Assembly (NCBI GenBank): GCA_023398295.1
Contig: JAEWSL010000015.1
Location: 1-25,424 of the forward strand
Source of the DNA: Elusimicrobiota bacterium
GTDB lineage: Bacteria > Elusimicrobiota > Elusimicrobia > Elusimicrobiales > Elusimicrobiaceae
Direction of reading: 5' to 3'
DNA: 25,424 nt
The notes below the pieces were generated by a model. That model made no database searches. It was not told where the DNA came from and saw only the letters and a program-made list of their open reading frames with translations. The position numbers and the translations under genes are program-made. Below, piece after piece: positions 16,158-22,925 of the stretch (positions are counted from its first letter, which is position 1; each line of letters begins with the position of its first letter).

Positions 16158-17456
16158 CTACTTACTCCAGTTGGGCGTGAAGGAAGAACCCCTGATATTA
16201 GCTACTAAATGCGGCGCGCTGCCGTCCTCGTCCATAACATAAATCTGCCGTCTGCCGGCGCGCGTGGTGGTAAAGGCAATAAATCTGCCGTCGGGGGACC
16301 AGGTGGGATCTTCGTTGCTGGAAGAGTCCGCAGTAAGCTGTCTTAACTGCGAGCCCGTGATATCAACCTTAAAAATATCAAGCGGGTGACTTGCGGACTC
16401 GCGTCCGCTGAAAACTATCCACTCCCCGTTTGGCGACCACTGGGGAGTATCGGTCCAGTTCATCTTTGTGAGGCGGCGCGTTTCCTGGGTAGCAAGGTCC
16501 ATTATATAAACCTGCGGGTTGCCGCTGCGGTTTGAAATAAAAGTGATAAATTTACCGTCGGGCGAAAAAGACGGGGAGCCGTCCACCCCGTACTTATCGG
16601 TAAGGCGGCGCAAAAAGCCGGAGTCTAAATCCTGCAGATAAATATTGGGGTTATCGCCGCGCGATAAAGTCATTACAATCTTTTTATCGTCGGGCGAAAT
16701 GCCGCCTATCAAGTTAAGGCCCTGTCCTTTAATTAAAGATTTTATCTTGCCCTCTTTAAGGTCAATGACAAAAATATCGGGGTTGCTGCGGCGGTAAGTA
16801 GTGTAATAAATTTTAGTGGCGTCGCTGCTCCAGCGCGGCAGAAGGGCAATTGATTTATCTTTGGTAAGTTTAATTAAATTATAGCCGTCGTAATCCACCA
16901 TATAAATTTCTTTCCGTCCCGTGGAATTATTTGAGAAGGCAATCTTAGTGTCGGCAATACCGCGGCGGCCCGTTAAAAGTTTTACAATCTGGTCGGAAAC
17001 AAGATGTCCCGTGCGTCTTAAACTTTTGCCGCTGCCCTTAAAAGATTTAGCCAGAACGGCTTTTCTGCTTTCGGTGTCGTAGAGAAAAGCTTTAACTTCC
17101 CATTGCTCTTCCCCGACGGAAGATACTTCCGCAAACAAAAGGTAATTTATATTTTCTTTTTTATAGCGCGTAAGAAGCGGGCCTAAATTGGAAGTGTCAA
17201 CGGGCGCCATATTATCCTGCAAATCAAAATAACGGGCGCGAAATAAATCTGCGCGGACAACGCCGGCAAGATCCAGCGCTCTTTGCGTTTCTTCGGCGTT
17301 AGAAGCGTCTTTTGGCGTAAAGGCGGCCAGCCCTATTTTAGGCAGGGCCGAAGGATCATATTTGGAATTCAGGCCGATATAGACGTCGGTTTCTTTGGCA
17401 AAGCAGAAAAGCGGCAGAAGAAAAACGGCCGTAAAGAGAATTTTGCGAAAAAACAT
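16158..17456 (-). CDS. tolB: Tol-Pal system beta-propeller protein TolB
   Basis: Periplasmic protein that links the Tol energy complex to Pal during outer-membrane constriction. The 432-residue product has a signal peptide (MFFRKILFTAVFLLPLFCFA), an N-terminal alpha/beta domain (about 25-145; KIGLAAFTP... DLFRARYFDL) and a C-terminal propeller of six PD40-type blades (about 150-432). The blade motifs include AFSNNSTGRKEIYMVD, PSFSPDGKFITFISNRSGN, PQWSPNGEWIVF and PTWSPDGRFIAFTTTRAG. The ATG shares one base with the cpoB stop (TAATG), so translation is coupled. It is the last gene of pal-cpoB-tolB, a reversal of the usual tolB-pal-cpoB order. TolQ, TolR and TolA are not in the window. Confidence 0.93.
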   Translation of the reverse strand: MFFRKILFTAVFLLPLFCFAKETDVYIGLNSKYDPSALPKIGLAAFTPKDASNAEETQRALDLAGVVRADLFRARYFDLQDNMAPVDTSNLGPLLTRYKKENINYLLFAEVSSVGEEQWEVKAFLYDTESRKAVLAKSFKGSGKSLRRTGHLVSDQIVKLLTGRRGIADTKIAFSNNSTGRKEIYMVDYDGYNLIKLTKDKSIALLPRWSSDATKIYYTTYRRSNPDIFVIDLKEGKIKSLIKGQGLNLIGGISPDDKKIVMTLSRGDNPNIYLQDLDSGFLRRLTDKYGVDGSPSFSPDGKFITFISNRSGNPQVYIMDLATQETRRLTKMNWTDTPQWSPNGEWIVFSGRESASHPLDIFKVDITGSQLRQLTADSSSNEDPTWSPDGRFIAFTTTRAGRRQIYVMDEDGSAPHLVANIRGSSFTPNWSK

Positions 17457-18118
17457 TATTTGATTTCCTTTAATAATTTTTGCGCTTCAGAGGCTTCTTT
17501 TGAGTCCTTAAAATCCTGCTCTATGGACTTAAGATAGGTTTTTGCCTCGTCTTTTTTATCAAGAGGCAATATGCTTTGCGCGTAAACAAGGCGCGCGGCG
17601 GCCGTCAATTTGCTTTTGGGAAATTTATCCAAAAGCACGGCGGAAGATAAGGCCGCCTCCTCATACTTCTTCAGTTCAAAATAACTTTGGGCCTGCATAA
17701 GATAGGCGTCTGGAGCATTTTGCCCGTCGGGCGCGGCCTTAAGATAAAGGGCAAAGCCTTTTGCGGCTTCTTCATAGCGGGAGGACTCAAATTGCTTCTT
17801 TGCCCCGTCGTAAAGTTCGCTTGGCAGCATAGGGGCGGCTTCTTTAGAGCCTACTACACTTGCGATATTGTCAATTTTTACGGAAAGTTCGTCCAACTTA
17901 TAATCAAAATTTTTAAGATTGTCCGAGGACTGCGTCAGCTGGGTTGAAAGTTCCCCCATGCTCACGTCAAGGGAGGCCTGATTTGCCTGCAATTGCTGCA
18001 ATGTTTTATTTAACGCCGCAATCTGGGTTTTTAGGATACCCATATCGTCCTGCGTCGCGATGCAGCCAAACGCAAAAAAGGGGCTTAAAATAAGAAGAAA
18101 CAACTTAAAACGCTTCAT
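17456..18118 (-). CDS. cpoB: Tol-Pal system protein CpoB (YbgF), predicted lipoprotein
   Basis: In Proteobacteria CpoB coordinates Tol-mediated outer-membrane constriction with peptidoglycan synthesis. The 220-residue protein has an N-terminal hydrophobic signal ending FAFGC (Cys19), which suggests lipidation although the -3 residue is Ala rather than Leu. A coiled-coil stretch follows (about 28-90; heptad-like LKTQIAALNKTLQQLQANQ). Three TPR-like repeats lie at about 103-220 (ELYDGAKKQFESSRYEEAAKGF, DAYLMQAQSYFELKKYEEAA, AARLVYAQSILPLDKKDEA). It lies 19 bases after pal and overlaps tolB by one base. E. coli CpoB is a soluble periplasmic protein, so a membrane-anchored form would be a difference. 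Confidence 0.88.
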   Translation of the reverse strand: MKRFKLFLLILSPFFAFGCIATQDDMGILKTQIAALNKTLQQLQANQASLDVSMGELSTQLTQSSDNLKNFDYKLDELSVKIDNIASVVGSKEAAPMLPSELYDGAKKQFESSRYEEAAKGFALYLKAAPDGQNAPDAYLMQAQSYFELKKYEEAALSSAVLLDKFPKSKLTAAARLVYAQSILPLDKKDEAKTYLKSIEQDFKDSKEASEAQKLLKEIK

Positions 18119-18137
18119 AGCTTAAGCCCCCGTTAAA

Positions 18138-18671
18138 TTACTTTATCACCGTTTCGGCGCGGCGGTTTTGAGCCCAGCAGGCTTCCGTCTGCTCGGAGCA
18201 AACCGGCTTTTCCTCGCCGTAGGATATCGTGGTTATATCTTTTGCCGCAATACCCAGTTTAACGTAATAGTCCTTTACTTCTTTTGCCCTTTTATCGCCT
18301 AAGACTATGTTGTAGGCTATTGTGCCCCTGTCGTCGCAATTGCCTTCAACTACGATCTTGCTTATTTTGCGGGCTTTTATGGCTTTTGCGTTTTCTTCAA
18401 GAATACCCATTGTCGCCTTTGACAAAGTATATTCGTTAAACGCAAAGTTAACCGTCGCGAGCTTATCGCTTGATACGGTTGAAACGCCGTAAGAGCCTTC
18501 TTCCTCAACGGCGATATCCGTTTCTTCGGCTTCTATTTCAACGACTTCATCCTGAGGGGCCGCCGCAACAGCCGCAGCTTCGGCCGCGGGGGCTTTCTTT
18601 GCGTTTTTGCTGCACGCGGCAAGACCTGCCGCCAAGGCAAAAACTAACGCGAATCTGATTATATTTTTCAT
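18138..18671 (-). CDS. pal: Peptidoglycan-associated lipoprotein Pal
   Basis: Outer-membrane lipoprotein that grips peptidoglycan through an OmpA-like domain. The 177-residue precursor has a clear lipobox LAAC (Cys20), an Ala- and Glu-rich linker (about 25-70) and an OmpA/MotB domain (about 72-177). The binding segment VEGNCDDRGTIAYNIVLGDKRA holds the conserved Asp and Arg that contact diaminopimelate in this family. The closing NRRAE motif is present as QNRRAETVI. An AGGAG ribosome site (complement at 18678-18682) fixes the start. It is the first gene of the operon and has a recognisable sigma70-type promoter. Confidence 0.93.
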   Translation of the reverse strand: MKNIIRFALVFALAAGLAACSKNAKKAPAAEAAAVAAAPQDEVVEIEAEETDIAVEEEGSYGVSTVSSDKLATVNFAFNEYTLSKATMGILEENAKAIKARKISKIVVEGNCDDRGTIAYNIVLGDKRAKEVKDYYVKLGIAAKDITTISYGEEKPVCSEQTEACWAQNRRAETVIK

Positions 18672-18716
18672 TACATTCTCCTATTTTTATATATCTCGTT
18701 ATAATGCGTTGTATAA

Positions 18717-18746
18717 ATGATACAAGACTTTTCGGATACTAGTCAA
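18717..18746 (-). promoter_or_regulatory. pal-cpoB-tolB promoter with inverted repeat
   Basis: On the minus strand TTGACT (complement 18741-18746), an 18-base spacer and TATCAT (complement 18717-18722) match the sigma70 consensus in five of six positions each. The inverted repeat TTGTAT-N5-ATACAA straddles the -10 and could be an operator. Confidence 0.55.
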
Positions 18747-18758
18747 GTTCACGCCGCG

Positions 18759-19862
18759 CTATTTGGGCAGACGGCCGGCCAAAATTTCTGCGAAGGGGCG
18801 CGTCGGCTCTATCCTGTTTAATATAATCCTGAGCGCGGCCATTATCGGTACGGCCAAAAACGCGCCCACCACCCCCCAGACTAAAGCCCAAAAAATCAAA
18901 GAGCCTATTATGGTGACGGGGTGCAAATCCATAGTGTTGCCCAGGAGCTTAGGCTCCAAAATACTGCCTATTACGAACTGCACCATGGAAGGTATTATAA
19001 GGATAACCCAAAACTCCGGCCCGAAACCAAACTGCATAAAAGCAATGGGCAGCGGCAGCGAAACCGCTATTACCGAGCCTAAATTGGGGATAAAGTTAAG
19101 TATTATTGTCATAACGCTGAACATCAAAGCAAGCTCCAAGCCGTTTGAAAAGTAAACAACGCCGACGCAAAAGCCCGTAAGCAAAGACGCCGCTATATGC
19201 ACAAACAGATAGGCGGAAATTTTGTTTTGTATTTCCTTTAAGGTAGGATTTGTAACTTTGGGCGTGCTGCCCGAGCCTACAAGCAAAAAGAACACAAACA
19301 CCAATACTAAAACCGAATAAGATAAGAACTTGACCGCCATTCCGCCGAAGTTTTTGAGGAAGTTGGTAACCGTCGGCCCGCTGACTAAAGTGGGCAGGTA
19401 CTCAAGCTTCATCATCTCCTGCGGTATGGGAATTTTATTTTCCTTAATAAAGTGCACCATTGAAGTAAGGCCGGCGACTATCCTGCTTTGATACGTGCCT
19501 GCCGTCTGCACAAAATTGCCTACGGAATTTACCACAAAGACAACCAAAAGCACGGTGGGCACCAAAAATAAGATGGCGACTATAACCGTCGCAAGCCATT
19601 TGGGGCAGCGCAGCATATATTTTATATACCTTATAACCGGCGTCATCATGGTAAAAATAAATATCGCTATTACCAAAGGCACTAAAATAGTTTTAGTGTA
19701 AATAAGCGCCCATATAATGCTTACCGCCGCAAGAACAATAAGGCAAAGCGTGCTGATTTTGCGGTAAGTTTCAACGGTGGCCTGCCCTAAACCCGTCTGA
19801 GGGGCGGCGCTTTGCGCGGGTTGCTTTGCTTCCCCGGCGGGGCGTTCGCGATCATTTGTCAT
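18759..19862 (-). CDS. AI-2E family transporter (PerM/YhhT-like)
   Basis: Polytopic inner-membrane permease of 367 residues. The N-terminal 30 residues are polar and Gln/Pro-rich. Helices then follow at about 35-55 and 56-80, with another at about 90-112. A large loop (about 115-175) and a cluster of helices at about 180-205 and 220-345 complete the eight-helix plan. The C-terminal sequence LNFIPNLGSVIAVSLPLPIA, the region IGSILEPKLLGNTMDLHPVTII and GALLAVP-type GAFLAVPIMAALRIIL are hallmarks of the family. Substrates known for members vary (autoinducer-2, Na+/H+ exchange), so none is assigned. It starts inside the 3' end of the preceding helical-protein gene (11-base overlap), the last of a four-gene unit. 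Confidence 0.88.
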   Translation of the reverse strand: MTNDRERPAGEAKQPAQSAAPQTGLGQATVETYRKISTLCLIVLAAVSIIWALIYTKTILVPLVIAIFIFTMMTPVIRYIKYMLRCPKWLATVIVAILFLVPTVLLVVFVVNSVGNFVQTAGTYQSRIVAGLTSMVHFIKENKIPIPQEMMKLEYLPTLVSGPTVTNFLKNFGGMAVKFLSYSVLVLVFVFFLLVGSGSTPKVTNPTLKEIQNKISAYLFVHIAASLLTGFCVGVVYFSNGLELALMFSVMTIILNFIPNLGSVIAVSLPLPIAFMQFGFGPEFWVILIIPSMVQFVIGSILEPKLLGNTMDLHPVTIIGSLIFWALVWGVVGAFLAVPIMAALRIILNRIEPTRPFAEILAGRLPK

Positions 19863-20358
19863 AGTTCTTCTCCAAATCTCTTGCCAGGAAAAGTATCCTG
19901 CCGGAGATATTTTGCAAATCCTTCAGGCAGCTTTCAATCATCCACCAGTTAAGCCTCAAAGTTATGTCGCCGCTCAAGGCCTGAAAAGTTTTAAGCAGAG
20001 TTTCAAACTCGTCTGTAACGCGGCTGAAGTTGCGCGCCGCTATATTCATCTGCTTTATAAGAATGCGGTTGCCGCTCATAAGTTCTTTTTTATCACAAGA
20101 ACGGATATAACCGCGCGCGTTTTGCCAAAACTGCAGGCTCTTATCGGTCAAAGCGCGAAGGGACGTTACCATAACGCGAAATTCCTCTTCAAAATTTTCA
20201 TCTTTTACGGCGCTTTTCTTTTTGTACTGCTTTGCGATATCCCGCAGCCTGTCGTAAAACAAGCCCATAGCCGCCGAAGTGGATTTTAGGTTTTCGGTTG
20301 AAGAGTCAATTTCTTCTTTGTACCGTTTTAAGGTCGCTTCTATATCAGTATCGTTCAT
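19852..20358 (-). CDS. Small helical cytoplasmic protein coupled to a histidine kinase
   Basis: I do not recognise this 168-residue protein. It has no signal peptide or membrane helix, and is almost wholly charged and helical (IEATLKRYKEEIDSSTENLKS, FEEEFRVMVTSLRALTDK, AARNFSRVTDEFETLLKTF), consistent with a helical bundle or coiled coil. Its start lies one base after the kinase stop, and its end overlaps the permease by 11 bases. It is therefore almost certainly made together with both and may be a partner or scaffold for either. It has no conserved Asp pocket of a receiver domain and no DNA-binding motif. Confidence 0.75.
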   Translation of the reverse strand: MNDTDIEATLKRYKEEIDSSTENLKSTSAAMGLFYDRLRDIAKQYKKKSAVKDENFEEEFRVMVTSLRALTDKSLQFWQNARGYIRSCDKKELMSGNRILIKQMNIAARNFSRVTDEFETLLKTFQALSGDITLRLNWWMIESCLKDLQNISGRILFLARDLEKNYDK

Positions 20359-20359
20359 T

Positions 20360-21178
20360 TTAGTTTTCGTCTTTGGAGGGAAACCTGAGGGAAATTATCG
20401 TCCCTATGCCGTATTGGGAGCGCACCGCAATAGTACCGCGCTGTAAGTTCATAATCCTCTTGACCAAAGCAAGCCCCAGGCCCCAGCCCTCTATCTGCCC
20501 CGTAAAGAAATCGTCCACCTGATAGAATTTTTCAAAAATCTTGTTTATGTTCTCCTCTTTGATGCCGACGCCGTTATCGGCCACGGCTAAAACGTCTTTG
20601 CCGTTTTCTCTGTAATGGAAAAGACGCACTTTTTTTATCGCGTTATTATTAAATTTTATGGCGTTATCAACAAGTTCCTCAAGAGCAATGGATATAAGAG
20701 CGCTGTCGGCGTATATTTTAACTTCGGCCTCGCATTTGATTTCAATGGAAGGCCCGCGCGTCCTTATGGTATCGTCGGAAGAATTGACGTTTAGCGCGTC
20801 ATCTCTCACCACGCATTTTGTTGAAACGGAGGAAAATATCGGCCTTATCTTTATAACTTCTTTTTTAACCTCTCCCGCGGTAAGGCTGCTTACGCTTGAA
20901 AAGCGCACAAGCTTATCTACCAGAAGGGCAAGCTTTTCGCCCTGTTTATTGATATCCTCCAACGCTTTTACGTTAAAGGAAGACATCTCGCTGGGTTTCA
21001 TCTGCGATAAAATGGCCTCGCTGTAGCCGTTGATGATTGAAAGCGGCGTCTTGAGTTTGTGCGAAACTAAAGACAATACCCTTGAGGCGGGATCTTTCTG
21101 CAAGTTTAGCTTAGCGCGCTGCGCCGCCGCCATTATTTTATCTTTGTCTTTTTGCGCAGATGTTTCTTCCTTATCCAT
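20360..21178 (-). CDS. Soluble sensor histidine kinase without a sensor domain
   Basis: The 272-residue protein has only a short Lys-rich N-terminus (1-30), a HisKA dimerisation/phosphoacceptor domain (about 30-95) and a HATPase_c domain (about 145-270). The H-box reads SHKLKTPLSIINGY with the phosphoacceptor at H40, and the acidic residue usual after the His is replaced by Lys. The catalytic domain is complete: N box LVDNAIKFNNN, G1 ADNGVGI, F box IFEKFYQVDDF, G2 GWGLGLALVKRI. There is no membrane helix, PAS or GAF domain, so signal input must come through a partner. No response regulator gene is present in the window. It begins ten bases after the beta-barrel gene and one base before the small helical protein. 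Confidence 0.9.
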   Translation of the reverse strand: MDKEETSAQKDKDKIMAAAQRAKLNLQKDPASRVLSLVSHKLKTPLSIINGYSEAILSQMKPSEMSSFNVKALEDINKQGEKLALLVDKLVRFSSVSSLTAGEVKKEVIKIRPIFSSVSTKCVVRDDALNVNSSDDTIRTRGPSIEIKCEAEVKIYADSALISIALEELVDNAIKFNNNAIKKVRLFHYRENGKDVLAVADNGVGIKEENINKIFEKFYQVDDFFTGQIEGWGLGLALVKRIMNLQRGTIAVRSQYGIGTIISLRFPSKDEN

Positions 21179-21188
21179 AATTTAACCC

Positions 21189-22049
21189 CTAAAAATTAAA
21201 GATTACGCCGCCGCTTATTATGTCCCTGTCGCTCTGCTCTTTCATAAATATATGATTGTAAGTTATATTCAGCGCAAACCACCCGTTTAAGGCAACCGTG
21301 CTGCTTGCCATCACCGTGTGAAAATGCGGCTCGTTGTACATATCAACATACCGGTAGGAAATAAAATTGCTTGAGCGGCTTTCACGAGAGTTCCACCCCA
21401 TTTTAATCCCCGCAGATCCGCGCGGCAGCCCCAAAGTGTAATCAATGGACCCCAGGTCGGCAAGCTCCTCCTGGGACATGGTTGTCTTTACGCTTTGCAC
21501 ATCTGAAATACCGTCTAAATACTGGAAAATATTAGCCGACATCGTGATAATATAAATATCGGAAGAGTTAAGAATAAGCCCCCCTTCATAAGCAAGCTGG
21601 CGGTACGAAGCGTCCGTTTCCGCAGAGGAGGTTTTGTAAACATCGGCCTTCTGCGCGCCGTAACCGACGGATACATAAGTGCGCGTCGTGCTGTTTTCCA
21701 CATCGTTTTGGTCCGTTACAAAGGAGAACGCCGCGCGCCCGCCGTGGAAACTTGAGCCGTTTGCATTGTCCGGCGACCAAAAAGGTTTTAGCGTAACGTC
21801 AAATATCGTGGTGCGCCAGGTAAGCGGCGCGCGCAGGATGTAAACGTGGCGGGCAAAGTCGTCATGCTCCAAGACATCGCCTTCCACCCCGAGGGAAAAC
21901 TGATACCCCAAATCAAAATCCGCCGCGACGGAGTTGCGCCAAAAACGCGTGCTGTGCGTGTAAGTGTCGGAAACTGTGGCAGCGCGCGCTCCCAAAGGCA
22001 TAAGTAAGGCGGCGATGATTAAAAGCTTTAAGGAAAGCCTGTTTGTCAT
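21189..22049 (-). CDS. Predicted outer-membrane beta-barrel protein
   Basis: A 286-residue precursor with a signal peptide (MTNRLSLKLLIIAALLMPLGARA). The mature part is dominated by alternating polar/aromatic strands (VAADFDLGYQFSLGVEG, TIFDVTLKPFWSP, TTRTYVSVGYGAQ, WFALNITYNHIFM) and ends in GGVIFNF, the terminal-Phe signature recognised by the BAM machinery. It contains no domain I can name. A GGGGA ribosome site precedes the ATG. It heads a unit with a histidine kinase, a helical protein and an AI-2E-family permease. Barrel is inferred from strand pattern and terminus only. Confidence 0.75.
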   Translation of the reverse strand: MTNRLSLKLLIIAALLMPLGARAATVSDTYTHSTRFWRNSVAADFDLGYQFSLGVEGDVLEHDDFARHVYILRAPLTWRTTIFDVTLKPFWSPDNANGSSFHGGRAAFSFVTDQNDVENSTTRTYVSVGYGAQKADVYKTSSAETDASYRQLAYEGGLILNSSDIYIITMSANIFQYLDGISDVQSVKTTMSQEELADLGSIDYTLGLPRGSAGIKMGWNSRESRSSNFISYRYVDMYNEPHFHTVMASSTVALNGWFALNITYNHIFMKEQSDRDIISGGVIFNF

Positions 22050-22137
22050 AAATATTATTCCCCTTTTATTAAGGATAGCAAAAAAGTGTGCTAAAATAAA
22101 TGTTTTTTTGACTCGCGCGCCAACAGCACGCCATACG

Positions 22138-22383
22138 CAAATAAGCTAACTTAGGCAAAGTACAAGTTTCACTTTTCCAGTTAAACGACAGGGTGCCGCA
22201 TTTCGTTTTGACGCTTTTGTCGTTATAAATAAAGTGCCGTCTTTGCGCGAGGCTACGAACGGTTGTATCGTGAGGAACGCTCAGAAGCAACCTTCAACCG
22301 TTCTGTTGCCGTTTGCTGTTGTCTTTAAGCTTTATATTAATTTTCCGATTTACTACATAATGGAAGATTGCTTCCGAGCGTTC
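22138..22383. repeat. Dispersed repeat of about 250 bp, copy 1
   Basis: From CAAATAAGCTAA to GCTTCCGAG this segment aligns with 25149-25399 in direct orientation. Long identical words include CTTTTCCAGTTAAACG, GCTTTTGTCGTTATAAATAA, CCGTCTTTGCGCGAGGC, TTGTCTTTAAGCTTTATATT and GGAAGATTGCTTCCGAG. The ORFs crossing it on either strand are not coding in my view. Confidence 0.85.
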
Positions 22384-22413
22384 GCTGCGCTCACCTCGCG
22401 CAAAGACGGCACT
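22233..22413. repeat. 181-bp nested palindrome
   Basis: A perfect 20-bp outer inverted repeat (AGTGCCGTCTTTGCGCGAGG at 22233-22252, complement at 22394-22413) encloses an inner 21-bp pair with two mismatches (22275-22295 and 22363-22383). A competing 9-bp pair, GAACGGTTG (22257-22265) and CAACCGTTC (22295-22303), would form an alternative fold. Confidence 0.85.
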
Positions 22414-22505
22414 AATTGATAACAGCAGCAAAGCGCGGCGAAGACGCGAGGCCGTTCGTAAAACGCACATTTACAATACCTTGTGTGATTTTCTGATTTT
22501 GGATG

Positions 22506-22596
22506 TATTTTTGATTTTTTCCCAAGCGCAGCGTACCAACGAAGAAGGGAGCGTAGCGACAACTCGGTACGCTAGCGCAGGGAAAAATCAAAAATA
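22506..22596. repeat. Long hairpin element, copy 2
   Basis: Arms TATTTTTGATTTTT (22506-22519) and its exact complement (22583-22596) are extended by CCC/GGG after a one-base bulge. An inner pair, AGCGTACC (22530-22537) and GGTACGCT (22566-22573), repeats the architecture of 15995-16086. The flanks also match copy 1 (CAGAAAATTGT.C.CCTGA after the right arm). Confidence 0.85.
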
Positions 22597-22668
22597 GCCC
22601 AAAAGCAGAAAATTGTTCACCTGACAATTTTTCTTTTTGTACCATATTGCCGTTGTTGTATTTTGCTG

Positions 22669-22747
22669 TTTAACTATAAAAGCGAAGCTTGGACATTGTG
22701 GAATTAGCCTATTTGCCAAGCGTGCGCCCAAGCGCACAGCCAAAAGA
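22669..22747. repeat. Inverted repeat arm, left
   Basis: The reverse complement of this segment aligns with 25117-25197. Positions 22719-22747 are identical over 29 bases to 25117-25145 in inverted orientation and contain the small hairpin GTGCGC-CCAA-GCGCAC. The outer part also matches, inverted, the start of the dispersed repeat at 22138. Confidence 0.85.
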
Positions 22748-22749
22748 AT

Positions 22750-22803
22750 GAAAAATTGTGCGCCCGAAATAATCCGTCTTTAACACCTGTGCCGTTAATA
22801 ATA
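22750..22803. repeat. Repeat tail, copy 2
   Basis: Matches 16095-16150 from GAAAA(A)TTGTGCGCC through TTTAACACC..TGCCGT.AATAA. It ends just before tRNA-Gln and overlaps the best promoter candidate for that tRNA: TTTAAC at 22779-22784, 17 bases, TATGAT at 22802-22807. Confidence 0.75.
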
Positions 22804-22821
22804 TGATAAAATATATATTAT

Positions 22822-22892
22822 TCCGGGATGGTGTAATGGTAGCACAAGCGCCTCTGGAGCGTTTAGCCTAGGTTCGAGTCCTAGTCCCGGAG
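22822..22892 (+). tRNA. tRNA-Gln (anticodon CTG)
   Basis: A 71-base cloverleaf. The acceptor stem TCCGGGA pairs with TCCCGGA and the discriminator is G. The D stem GTGT/GCAC encloses AATGGTA. The anticodon stem AGCGC/GCGTT encloses the loop CTCTGGA, giving anticodon CTG (codon CAG). The T arm is CTAGG-TTCGAGT-CCTAG. The U1-A72 pair and the GGTGTAATGGTAGCAC D-arm are typical of bacterial tRNA-Gln. CCA is not encoded. It lies 33 bases upstream of murI on the same strand. Confidence 0.95.
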
Positions 22893-22925
22893 GTTAATTA
22901 AAATCCTCAAACCCAAAGCAGCCTT

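Noticed and set aside
22069..22645. Several 60-77 residue ORFs on both strands in the tRNA-upstream region
   Set aside because: They run through inverted and direct repeats, lack ribosome sites and have compositions typical of chance frames. The other repeat copy does not preserve the frames.
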